Source: an uncultured Steroidobacteraceae bacterium (GTDB lineage: Bacteria; Pseudomonadota; Gammaproteobacteria; Steroidobacterales; Steroidobacteraceae). From it: DNA of 5,638 nt. Position numbers and translations under genes: made by a program. Below the pieces are notes generated by a model, which saw only the letters and a program-made list of their open reading frames with translations, did not search any database and was not told the DNA's origin. The stretch spans positions 1 to 5,638 of the forward strand of contig CATPBM010000182.1 in the NCBI GenBank assembly GCA_955652625.1. The letters are read 5' to 3'. Positions 1-5,638 of the stretch are shown one piece after another (position 1 is the first letter of the stretch; each line of letters starts with the position of its first letter).

Positions 1-66
1 CACCACCAGCACACCGACAACGACGACCACGACCACGACCGCGGCGACGACCAGCACCCCGGGCAC
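1..66 (+). repeat. Degenerate ACG/ACC triplet tract encoding a poly-Thr linker
   Basis: The first 66 bases are built largely from ACG, ACC, ACA and AGC codons, with a short run of the hexamer ACGACC around 27-39. In the reading frame of the flanking gene this gives a Thr/Ser/Pro/Ala linker. Such tracts vary in length by slippage or recombination and can stop short-read assemblies, which may be why the window begins here. Confidence 0.6.
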
Positions 67-799
67 GAGCCTCACGCCAGTGTCGGTGGGAACCCTGAGT
101 CCGCGCGCGGCGACTTGCTTCTCCGCGAACGTGGCCCCGGCGCCCTCAGGCGCGCCACCCGCCGGCGCGACGATTTCCTTCTACCAGACGCTCGCCGCCA
201 CCGCAGAAGTCCCCTACGTCATCGAAACCAGTCCCATAGATCCCTTCAACCAGGTGTTGGCGAACCCGCAGGAACTCTCGGCGGGCACGGTTGACTCGGG
301 CACCTGGTCCGCGAGCGGCAGCACCGTGAGCCTGGGCAGCGCGGCGCCCGCGGAAGGAGCGGGACACTATAGTGTCGCGGCGAGCGCGCCCTCGTTCACC
401 GACGGAGCACTCACGACCAAGGTGTCGGCGCCCACCTCCGGCACCGCTACCGTCATCGTCCCGCTCCCGGGGCTCATGCTAGCCCCGGGCACTTCCTCAG
501 GCTCGATTATGGCCACCGTCACCCAGGCCACCGCGGGCAAATACGATGAGGGCGAGCTGCTGGTGACTCATAACGGCACGCTGGTCGCATCCGCTTCCCT
601 TCATACGGCTCTGCTGGCGGGTTCAGGCACGGTCACCGTGCCCGCAGTACCGGCCGGTACGTCGGCGGCACTTTATTACGTGGCGATACGCGCCTGGAGC
701 TCGCACGATCCCTCCGTCCCCCTGCAGCGGCAGGCGTATCCCGCCGCGGTGGACCTTCGCAGCGGCACGAGCGGCACGATCCAGCTGACCGTCAACTGA
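2..799 (+). CDS. 3' part of a Thr-rich, beta-rich putative exported protein (5' end outside window)
   Basis: I do not recognise this protein. The frame is open from base 2 to the TGA at 797-799, giving 265 visible residues; the true start lies upstream of the window. The first 26 or so residues are a low-complexity linker dominated by Thr with some Ser, Pro and Ala, typical of spacers in exported proteins. The rest is rich in Ala, Ser, Thr, Gly and Val, with alternating hydrophobic stretches that suggest beta-sandwich structure, and it ends in a beta-like strand (GTIQLTVN). The GTG at 80 is in frame but falls directly after the linker, so it is unlikely to be the real start. There is no membrane segment in the visible part. 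A surface or periplasmic location is inferred from composition only. It lies 121 bases upstream of a lipoprotein gene on the same strand and may belong with it. Confidence 0.7.
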   Translation, partial: TTSTPTTTTTTTTAATTSTPGTSLTPVSVGTLSPRAATCFSANVAPAPSGAPPAGATISFYQTLAATAEVPYVIETSPIDPFNQVLANPQELSAGTVDSGTWSASGSTVSLGSAAPAEGAGHYSVAASAPSFTDGALTTKVSAPTSGTATVIVPLPGLMLAPGTSSGSIMATVTQATAGKYDEGELLVTHNGTLVASASLHTALLAGSGTVTVPAVPAGTSAALYYVAIRAWSSHDPSVPLQRQAYPAAVDLRSGTSGTIQLTVN

Positions 800-920
800 A
801 GCGCTCCGAAACTAAGTACACTACGCGGCTTTGCGGCCGGGGAACGTATTGCCGCATCGGCGCCTCTAAGTGACGACCGGTGCCCAAGAGCGCCCGCCTC
901 GTATCGAAGGGGATATCCTG
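800..920 (+). other. Intergenic gap before the lipoprotein gene
   Basis: This 121-base gap holds the lipoprotein ribosome site at its right end. I see no convincing -35/-10 pair and no hairpin with a T-run. A 6-base inverted repeat (TGCGGC at 832-837, GCCGCA at 851-856) with a 13-base loop is present but weak. A promoter for the lipoprotein-dehydrogenase pair would most naturally lie here. Confidence 0.4.
907..912 (+). promoter_or_regulatory. Ribosome binding site that sets the lipoprotein start at 921
   Basis: AAGGGG lies 8 bases before the ATG at 921. The upstream in-frame GTG at 870 has no comparable site and would put 17 polar residues before the signal peptide, so 921 is preferred. Confidence 0.7.
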
Positions 921-2774
921 ATGACAGCCGTTCGTACTCACGGAACCTGCTTTGCGCGTGCACTGCGCGTCCTGGCGTGCGCACTGACCGTGCTGTTGGT
1001 GGGTTGTCACAGTACCACCCGCCTCAATCCCGGTACTCCAGTCCTCACGCTGCAGGATACGAGCGGTGACTTTGCAAGCTACCAGGTTGCGCTCTCTTTG
1101 ATCACACTCACCAGGACTGACGGCACGATCGTGACGGTGCTGGCCACCCCCGAGGTCGTCGATCTCGTCAAGCTCACCGACTTCGCCGAACTGCTGGGGG
1201 CACCGGCGGTACCCTCCGGGACTTACAGCTCCGCCCAGATCACCCTCAGCTACATCTCGGCGTCCGTCTACATCAACGCCAACGGGCACGCGCAGCTCTG
1301 CAACGCCGTGAACCCCGCGGGCACGGCGCTCACGTCCCAAGCCATCACCGTGACCTTCGATCCGGCCAATCCCCTGGTGATCACCCGGGGAAAGTCCGAT
1401 CGGGTCGCCATCAATATCGATCTCGCGGCTTCCAACTCAATCAACGCCTCGGCCTCGCCCTGCGTCGTGACGGTACAGCCGTTCCTGACGGTCACACCCG
1501 CTCCGGCCGATGCGAGCGTCATGCGCGCGCGTGGGCTGCTGGTCACCATCGAGACCGGCTCGAGCGACTTCATTATGAACACGCGCCCGTTGTTTGACCT
1601 GGTGTCGGGCGGCCTCGGGGCCATCAAGGTCAATACGACCGGCCAGACGTATTTCAACATCAATGGAACCACCTACACCGGCGCAGCCGGACTCGCGGCC
1701 ATGGTGCCGCTGACGCAGAACACGCCGATCGCGGCGTACGGCACGCTCGCGGACCTGTCTGGCATCACACCGACCTTCAACGCCAGCGCCGTGTATGTCG
1801 GCACCAGCCTCGAGAGTCCGCTCGAGGACCACGTTATGGGGGTCGTCAGCGCCCGCAGCGGAAATACTCTCACTGTGCGCGGTGTTTTCTATCGCGCGCG
1901 CACCGGCGCCCTCGCGTTCGCGGACTCCGCCTCCGTCACCATCGGCAGCGCTACCATCGTGAGCGAGGACGGTGTGGCGGCGGGCGGCCTGAGCACAGCC
2001 TCGGTGTCGGTAGGCCAGCAGATCGACGTTGCCGGCCAGGGCACCGACAACGCCGGCACCCTCACCATGGATGCGACCCTCGGGCAGGTGCGGCTGGCTT
2101 CGACGCGGGTGTGGGGCACGCTCAACTCCGCCACCACGGGCAGCCTCTCACTGAATGCCCTGACATTCGGGAACTACGCGCCGGTGGGCTTCAGCTTCGC
2201 GGGCACCGGCGCAGGCGGCCAGGACGCGACCCCCGCCGCCTATCTGGTGAACACCGGCAGGCTCGATGAGAGCGCGACACCGGCGGGCGCCCTGCTGGCT
2301 GTCGATGGCTTCGTCGCCCCTTTCGGTGCCGCGCCTCCTGACTTCAATGCCACCGCCATTGCGCCCGGCGCCTCGACCCAGCAGAAGCTGGTGCTCGAGT
2401 GGATCAACGGTGGGACCGCAGCGCCCTTCACCAGCGCCAGCAGCGCAGGTTTCGTCGTCAACCTCGGCAATACCAGTCTCGGCACGGTGCACTACATCGC
2501 CGTCGGGCCCACGCAGATCGACCTGAAGACGCTGCCCGCGAGCCCGCTGATCACGACCGTGGGGGCGGACCCGAACAACCTGCAGCTTGCGATCGGCAGC
2601 GCCACGCTGGCCACAGGCGTGTCGGTGTTCAGCAGCGCTCCGGCCTTTGCCACCGCGGTAAACTCCGTACTCAGCAGCGGCCACAACCTCTATCGTCTGG
2701 TGGCGGTCGGTCAATACGAGAGCGCCACGAACACATTCGTCGCCGCGAGCATCAGCCTCGCGCTGCACGAGTAG
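921..2774 (+). CDS. DUF4382-like domain lipoprotein with C-terminal beta repeats
   Basis: The product is a 617-residue predicted lipoprotein. Residues 1-29 are a lipoprotein signal peptide: Arg at 5, 13 and 16, a hydrophobic stretch at about 17-27, and a lipobox LVGC with the lipidated Cys at 29. Residues of about 40-190 resemble the DUF4382 domain: a beta-strand start, the segment VVDLVKLTDFAELLGAP (79-95), then VPSGTYSSAQITLS (97-110), the typical pattern of a hydrophobic strand, a Leu-rich segment and a 'P-x-G-x-Y' turn. From about 203 onward there are repeated short beta modules that look DUF5666-like, for example VMGVVSARSGNTLTVRG (305-321) and VWGTLNSATTGSLSLN (397-412). The family has no established biochemical role; by its signal it is anchored to a membrane facing the periplasm or the surface. 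The dehydrogenase gene starts 29 bases after its stop, so the two are probably transcribed together. The DUF4382 call is from memory of the family pattern and was not searched. Confidence 0.8.
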   Translation: MTAVRTHGTCFARALRVLACALTVLLVGCHSTTRLNPGTPVLTLQDTSGDFASYQVALSLITLTRTDGTIVTVLATPEVVDLVKLTDFAELLGAPAVPSGTYSSAQITLSYISASVYINANGHAQLCNAVNPAGTALTSQAITVTFDPANPLVITRGKSDRVAINIDLAASNSINASASPCVVTVQPFLTVTPAPADASVMRARGLLVTIETGSSDFIMNTRPLFDLVSGGLGAIKVNTTGQTYFNINGTTYTGAAGLAAMVPLTQNTPIAAYGTLADLSGITPTFNASAVYVGTSLESPLEDHVMGVVSARSGNTLTVRGVFYRARTGALAFADSASVTIGSATIVSEDGVAAGGLSTASVSVGQQIDVAGQGTDNAGTLTMDATLGQVRLASTRVWGTLNSATTGSLSLNALTFGNYAPVGFSFAGTGAGGQDATPAAYLVNTGRLDESATPAGALLAVDGFVAPFGAAPPDFNATAIAPGASTQQKLVLEWINGGTAAPFTSASSAGFVVNLGNTSLGTVHYIAVGPTQIDLKTLPASPLITTVGADPNNLQLAIGSATLATGVSVFSSAPAFATAVNSVLSSGHNLYRLVAVGQYESATNTFVAASISLALHE

Positions 2775-2791
2775 CGAACAGCGCGCGGGCC

Positions 2792-2797
2792 GGAAGG
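2792..2797 (+). promoter_or_regulatory. Ribosome binding site that sets the dehydrogenase start at 2804
   Basis: GGAAGG sits 6 bases before the ATG at 2804. The same frame is open upstream to 2399 inside the lipoprotein gene, but homology to the dehydrogenase family begins only after 2804, so this site fixes the start. Confidence 0.8.
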
Positions 2798-2803
2798 TTA
2801 CGC

Positions 2804-3979
2804 ATGCCTTGGAAACGACGCCCGTTCAGCGGCCGCGACATTGCGCGTGCGCTCAACATCGCGGACTTGCGCGAGATCGCCAGGCGCCGCCTGCCGGGCT
2901 TCGTATTCGAGTACATCGAGGGCGGCGCCGAGGACGAGGTAACCCTGCACGACAACCGAGGAGCCCTGGGGCGGCTGCGCTTCGTGCCCCCAACCCTCAT
3001 CGACACATCCGCCCGGCACCTGCGCACTTCGATACTCGGCCGTCCCGCCGAGGCACCGCTCGTCATCGCCCCGACGGGCCTGAACGGCCTGCTGTATCGG
3101 GACGGCGACCTCGTGCTCGCGCGCGCGGCCGCCAGGGCCGGCATTCCCTACACACTCAGCACGGTCTCGACCACGCGGATCGAGGACGTGGCGCGGCAGG
3201 CAGGCGGACGGCTGTGGATGCAGCTTTATGTGGTGAAGGAGCGCGCCGTGGCGCGCGACATCCTGCAGCGCGCCGCCGCGAGCGGCTACGAAGCGCTCCT
3301 GTTCACTAGCGACGCCAACGTGTTCGGCAACCGCGAATGGGACCAGCGTGGCTACCGGCGTCCCGGCAAGCCGACGCTGCGCGCCCTCCTCGACACGCTG
3401 CGCCACCCGCGCTGGATCATGGGCGTGCTCGGGCACGGCATGCCACGCTTTCGTAATCTCGAGGGTTTCCTGCCGCCCTCGGCCCTGACGCCCATGGGCG
3501 CGAGCACGGTCATCCCGCGCCTCTTCGATGCCACCATCTGCTGGGATGATCTGAGCTGGATCCGAGAATGCTGGCGCGGCAAGCTCCTTATCAAAGGAGT
3601 GCTGACGGTGGCAGACGCCGAGCGCGCCGCGGCGCTCGGATGCGACGGCATCGTGCTCAGCAATCACGGCGGCCGTCAACTCGACTCGTGCGTGGCCCCG
3701 ATCGATGTGCTCGCCGAGATCGTGCGCGCCGTCGGCGCGCGCCTGCCGGTGCTCATCGACAGCGGATTCCGGCGCGGCACGGATGTCCTCAAGGCGCTCG
3801 CTCTCGGGGCCCAGGCGGTGCTGCTGGCGCGTGCGCCGCTGTACGGGCTGATCGCCGGCGGGGAGCCGGGGGTGGAACGCGCGCTCACCATCCTCAAGGG
3901 CGAGATCGACCGCGCGCTCGGACAGCTCGGCTGCAACTCGGTCGCAGACCTCAAAGCTGAGTTGGTGCGCCGCGTGTGA
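2804..3979 (+). CDS. FMN-dependent alpha-hydroxy-acid dehydrogenase (mandelate/L-lactate dehydrogenase-like)
   Basis: The 391-residue length is normal for this FMN-binding TIM-barrel family (LldD, MdlB, glycolate oxidase), whose members oxidise an L-2-hydroxy acid to the 2-oxo acid. Visible motifs in order: FEYIEGGAEDE (35-45) with active-site Tyr37; APTGLNG (89-95) at the FMN; LSTVSTTRIEDVA (118-130); QLYV with Tyr142; TSD with Asp170; Arg177; the flavin Lys264 in IKGVLT; SNHGGRQLD (286-294) with catalytic His288 and substrate-binding Arg291; DSGFRRGTDVLKALALGA (319-336) at the FMN phosphate. All expected catalytic residues are present. SNHGGRQLD, DSGFRRG and GLNG match Pseudomonas putida MdlB closely as I recall it. 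Differences are Ala89 where MdlB has Gly81, and Ala-Arg (342-343) where the family usually has Gly-Arg. The loop at about 185-245 is the variable segment that in MdlB mediates membrane association. The family is certain; the substrate is not. In the quinone-linked members, electrons pass to the respiratory chain, which is likely here. Confidence 0.93.
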   Translation: MPWKRRPFSGRDIARALNIADLREIARRRLPGFVFEYIEGGAEDEVTLHDNRGALGRLRFVPPTLIDTSARHLRTSILGRPAEAPLVIAPTGLNGLLYRDGDLVLARAAARAGIPYTLSTVSTTRIEDVARQAGGRLWMQLYVVKERAVARDILQRAAASGYEALLFTSDANVFGNREWDQRGYRRPGKPTLRALLDTLRHPRWIMGVLGHGMPRFRNLEGFLPPSALTPMGASTVIPRLFDATICWDDLSWIRECWRGKLLIKGVLTVADAERAAALGCDGIVLSNHGGRQLDSCVAPIDVLAEIVRAVGARLPVLIDSGFRRGTDVLKALALGAQAVLLARAPLYGLIAGGEPGVERALTILKGEIDRALGQLGCNSVADLKAELVRRV

Positions 3980-4008
3980 GAGGCGTGGGCGTGCGCAGGG
4001 CGCGCCTC
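3980..4008. terminator. Possible hairpin between convergent genes
   Basis: GAGGCG (3980-3985) can pair with CGCCTC (4003-4008), extended inward by a T-G wobble and a G-C pair, around a 13-base loop. It fills most of the 39-base gap between the stops of the dehydrogenase and the hydrolase and could serve both strands. There is no T-run on either side, so it does not meet the usual rule for an intrinsic terminator, and short GC stems arise by chance in DNA of this composition. Confidence 0.25.
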
Positions 4009-4018
4009 CGAAGTGAGT

Positions 4019-5137
4019 TCAGCGCTCCGGTGACTTCAGCAGCTCCACGAGATACTCTTTCCACAGCACCGCATAGGTGTGCGAGCCGTGCCCATGCGTG
4101 TGCTCGCTGTAGGGGATCACGATCGCGCGTCCCTTGGGCACGCGCCGGATCTCGCGCTCGAGGATCTCCAGCTCGGGTGGATTAATCAGATCGTCCGCCG
4201 AATTGATCGCGAACAACGGGGCTTCGATGGTTTGCAGTCCCGGGCCCGGATCGTAGTCGCGGGAGGCGTCGAGCTGGTACAGGAGGTCATTGGCATCATC
4301 GATCTTCAGGTTTTTGTCGACGTACGCCTCGATCACCTCATCGGCCTTCGCGCGCGTCGGCGCCTCCTGCTGCCGCAGCACCGGGTTGCTGCCCACCAGC
4401 CAGGTCATTTCGATCGCGGTACGTAACGATGGCGGTTCCGCGTGGTACTCACCGCCCTGCCACGCCGGGTCGCCACGGATGGCGTCGGTGATGAGCCGCC
4501 GCCACACGCGGTTGCGGCCGGACACCTGCGTCGGCAGGCAGGCGAGCGGCATGAGCGTGTCCATGAACTGCGGATGCTGCTCGCCCCACAGCCAGGTGTG
4601 CATGCCGCCCATGGAGGTACCGAGGATGAGGCGGGCATGATTGACGTTCAGCCCGCGCGTCAGCAGCAGAAACTCCGCCTGCACCATATCGTTGTAGCCA
4701 TAGTGGGGAAAACGGGCATGCAGGCCGTCGCTCGGCTTGCTCGATTTGCCATGCCCTATTGCATCGGGCAGCACAATGAAATAGCGCGCCGCATCCAGTG
4801 GCTGCCCGGGTCCAAACAGCTCCGCGGCGAACTCCGCGCGCACCAGGCTGCCGCCGGTGCCGCCGGTGCCGTGCAGGATGAGCACCGCGTTGCGCACCGC
4901 GCCGTGCGCATCCGCGCGCGGCTTGCCGAGGGTGCGATAGTGGACGCGCAGCTCGGGCAGCGACTCCCCGGAGGCAAAGTGGAAGTCGCGGGTGAGGAAG
5001 TCACCCTCCGCCGGCGGCGGATAGTTCGCTGCCTGCGCGTGGGCTGCCCCCGGAACTGCGATCGACAACAGCGCCGCGAAACTTACGCCGACGCTCGACG
5101 CGATGAGAACTGCGCGGCGGTGCCAGGGCCCCTTCAT
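4019..5137 (-). CDS. Exported alpha/beta hydrolase, homoserine O-acetyltransferase (MetX)-like
   Basis: The product is 372 residues from the ATG at 5137. Residues 1-34 look like a Sec signal peptide: basic start (MKGPWHRR), hydrophobic core at about 9-29, and an AHA or AQA cleavage site near 34-36. The mature part is an alpha/beta hydrolase: HGTGGTGG (89-96) as oxyanion-hole region, nucleophile elbow GTSMGG with Ser175, a probable acid Asp316 in NSADDLINP (312-320), and a catalytic His probably at 350 in HGHGSHT (348-354), with His353 the alternative. The fold layout and the GTSMGG elbow resemble the MetX acyltransferase branch, but MetX is a cytosolic methionine-synthesis enzyme, whereas this one is exported, so an esterase or other hydrolase is more likely. 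The substrate cannot be read from sequence. An in-frame GTG at 5158 is possible, but the ATG has a GAAAGG site 9 bases upstream (5152-5147) and gives a cleaner signal peptide. Its start overlaps the end of the DUF885 gene by ATGA. Confidence 0.9.
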   Translation of the reverse strand: MKGPWHRRAVLIASSVGVSFAALLSIAVPGAAHAQAANYPPPAEGDFLTRDFHFASGESLPELRVHYRTLGKPRADAHGAVRNAVLILHGTGGTGGSLVRAEFAAELFGPGQPLDAARYFIVLPDAIGHGKSSKPSDGLHARFPHYGYNDMVQAEFLLLTRGLNVNHARLILGTSMGGMHTWLWGEQHPQFMDTLMPLACLPTQVSGRNRVWRRLITDAIRGDPAWQGGEYHAEPPSLRTAIEMTWLVGSNPVLRQQEAPTRAKADEVIEAYVDKNLKIDDANDLLYQLDASRDYDPGPGLQTIEAPLFAINSADDLINPPELEILEREIRRVPKGRAIVIPYSEHTHGHGSHTYAVLWKEYLVELLKSPER

Positions 5138-5358
5138 ACGCCACGGCCTTTCAGCCACTCATCCATCACCCGCTCGAGCACCGATAAGGGCATCGGTGCC
5201 GCGGTCAGCCCGACATCGTGGAAATCGCGTATGTCGAACTTTGAGCCGAGCCGCCGGCGCGCCTCCGCGCGCAGCTTCAGCCAGCGGGTATGTCCCACTT
5301 TGTAGCTGGTGGCCTGCCCCGGCCAGGTGCAATAACGCTCCACCTCGGTGGTCATGGC
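5134..5358 (-). CDS. C-terminal fragment of a DUF885-family protein (5' part missing)
   Basis: About 74 residues end at the TGA at 5136-5134. They carry the characteristic C-terminus of DUF885 (PF05960) proteins: TTEVERYCTWPGQATSYKVG, then a Leu/Arg/Ala-rich helix, then LGSKFDIRDFHD and a closing helix ending DEWLKGRGV. Family members are usually about 550-600 residues, often with an export signal, and their biochemical role is poorly defined. The frame stays open to 5457 (a stop lies at 5460-5458; a GTG at 5454 would be the longest start), but the residues encoded above about 5358 do not look like DUF885 and are antisense to a GAF domain. So the gene is cut at about 5355-5365, leaving roughly an eighth of it. 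Its end overlaps the hydrolase start by ATGA, which marks an intact operon junction on this side. Whether this is a true pseudogene or an assembly artefact cannot be decided here. Confidence 0.8.
   Translation of the reverse strand, partial: AMTTEVERYCTWPGQATSYKVGHTRWLKLRAEARRRLGSKFDIRDFHDVGLTAAPMPLSVLERVMDEWLKGRGV
5147..5152 (-). promoter_or_regulatory. Ribosome binding site for the hydrolase, inside the end of the DUF885 gene
   Basis: GAAAGG on the minus strand lies 9 bases before the ATG at 5137 and decides between that start and the GTG at 5158. Being inside the upstream coding region, it fits coupled translation of the two genes. Confidence 0.6.
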
Positions 5359-5365
5359 ACTGCGG
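5350..5365. other. Head-to-head junction of two broken genes
   Basis: Minus-strand DUF885 homology stops and plus-strand GAF homology starts within about 15 bases, with both proteins lacking their N-terminal parts. Two intact divergent genes would need an intergenic region and starts; neither is present. The point is therefore a recombination breakpoint (such as an inversion end) or a chimeric join made during sequencing or assembly. The exact base cannot be fixed by reading alone. Confidence 0.7.
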
Positions 5366-5638
5366 GCCGGGCCGATCCGGAAGGGCGAGGGTGCGCTCGG
5401 ACGGATGGCGATGACCGGCGAGCCGGCGCAGATTCGCGACATCATGACCGACACCAGCTACCGAAGCCGGCTCCGGGGGATTGTCCTAAGGCTGGGTTAC
5501 CGGTCGCTGATGGCGGTGCCGCTGATGCGCGATGACCATTTGCTCGGCGGTCTGGTCGTGTACCGGAAAACCCCCGGTGAGTTCGATGCCTCGGTAATCG
5601 ACCTGCTGAAGACGTTCGCGACGCAGTCGGCCCTAGCC
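5354..5638 (+). CDS. Internal fragment of a GAF sensor-domain protein, running off the window end
   Basis: Ninety-five codons are open from 5354 to the last base. The translation matches the second half of a GAF domain of the type found in sensor histidine kinases and nucleotide cyclases: RKGEGALGRMAMTGEPAQI (9-27), then RDIMTD, LGYRSLMAVPLMRDDHLLGG (47-66), VVYRKTPGEF (69-78), and LLKTFATQSALA (84-95). GAF domains bind small molecules or regulate an attached output domain; the output domain would lie beyond the window. The ATG at 5354 is probably not a real start: it falls within the domain, no ribosome site precedes it, and stops at 5303-5305 and 5333-5335 close the frame upstream. The N-terminal half of the domain and anything before it are missing. 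The fragment begins where DUF885 homology on the other strand ends. Confidence 0.8.
   Translation, partial: MALRAGPIRKGEGALGRMAMTGEPAQIRDIMTDTSYRSRLRGIVLRLGYRSLMAVPLMRDDHLLGGLVVYRKTPGEFDASVIDLLKTFATQSALA

Noticed and set aside
832..856. Inverted repeat as a terminator for the first gene
   Set aside because: Only a 6-base stem with a 13-base loop and no T-run; expected by chance at this GC content.
870..920. GTG at 870 as start of the lipoprotein gene
   Set aside because: No ribosome site before it, and it would add 17 residues ahead of a normal lipoprotein signal; the ATG at 921 fits better.
2399..2803. In-frame upstream extension of the dehydrogenase reading frame
   Set aside because: It overlaps the lipoprotein gene, has Arg/Gln/His-rich shadow composition with no family motifs, and a good ribosome site precedes the ATG at 2804.
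2798..3679. 293-residue minus-strand open frame opposite the dehydrogenase
   Set aside because: Antisense shadow of a gene with clear family motifs; long antisense frames are common in high-GC DNA and this one has no recognisable motif.
4442..5305. 287-residue plus-strand open frame opposite the hydrolase
   Set aside because: Antisense shadow; the minus strand has a signal peptide, catalytic motifs and operon overlap, while this frame has none.
5359..5454. N-terminal part of the minus-strand frame from the GTG at 5454 as the true start of a short gene
   Set aside because: These residues are antisense to the GAF domain and do not resemble DUF885, so the frame is open there by chance.
5290..5535. 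Plus-strand open frame of 81 residues across the junction
   Set aside because: It is in a different frame from the GAF motifs and spans both sides of the join without homology to anything I recognise.

Overview
The window is GC-rich (codon third positions are mostly G or C) and protein-dense, as in a high-GC proteobacterium. The lipoprotein and signal-peptide types, the mandelate-dehydrogenase-like enzyme and the ATGA gene overlap all fit a Gram-negative bacterium. I cannot place it more precisely. It looks like a short stretch cut at both ends: the first and last genes run off the window. I see no RNA gene, CRISPR array, insertion sequence or phage gene.

Left block, plus strand (1-3979). 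First comes the 3' part of a gene for a Thr-rich, beta-rich, probably exported protein that I do not recognise. After a 121-base gap comes a 617-residue lipoprotein with an N-terminal DUF4382-like domain followed by repeated beta modules. Only 29 bases later comes a 391-residue FMN-dependent alpha-hydroxy-acid dehydrogenase, closest in its motifs to (S)-mandelate dehydrogenase MdlB and L-lactate dehydrogenase LldD. The lipoprotein and dehydrogenase are probably co-transcribed. No shared pathway is evident from the sequence.

Right block, minus strand (4019 to about 5358), convergent with the dehydrogenase. The C-terminal tail of a DUF885-family protein overlaps by 4 bases (ATGA) the start of an exported alpha/beta hydrolase of the homoserine O-acetyltransferase-like (MetX-like) group. 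These two look like a translationally coupled operon.

Right end (about 5354-5638, plus strand). Immediately where DUF885 homology stops, the plus strand begins to encode the inside of a GAF sensor domain, which stays open to the window end. Both genes lack their N-terminal parts and meet head to head with almost no intervening DNA. This is either a rearrangement breakpoint or an assembly chimera, and it is the most notable feature. I found no convincing evidence of a new multi-gene system; most of the window is ordinary chromosomal content.
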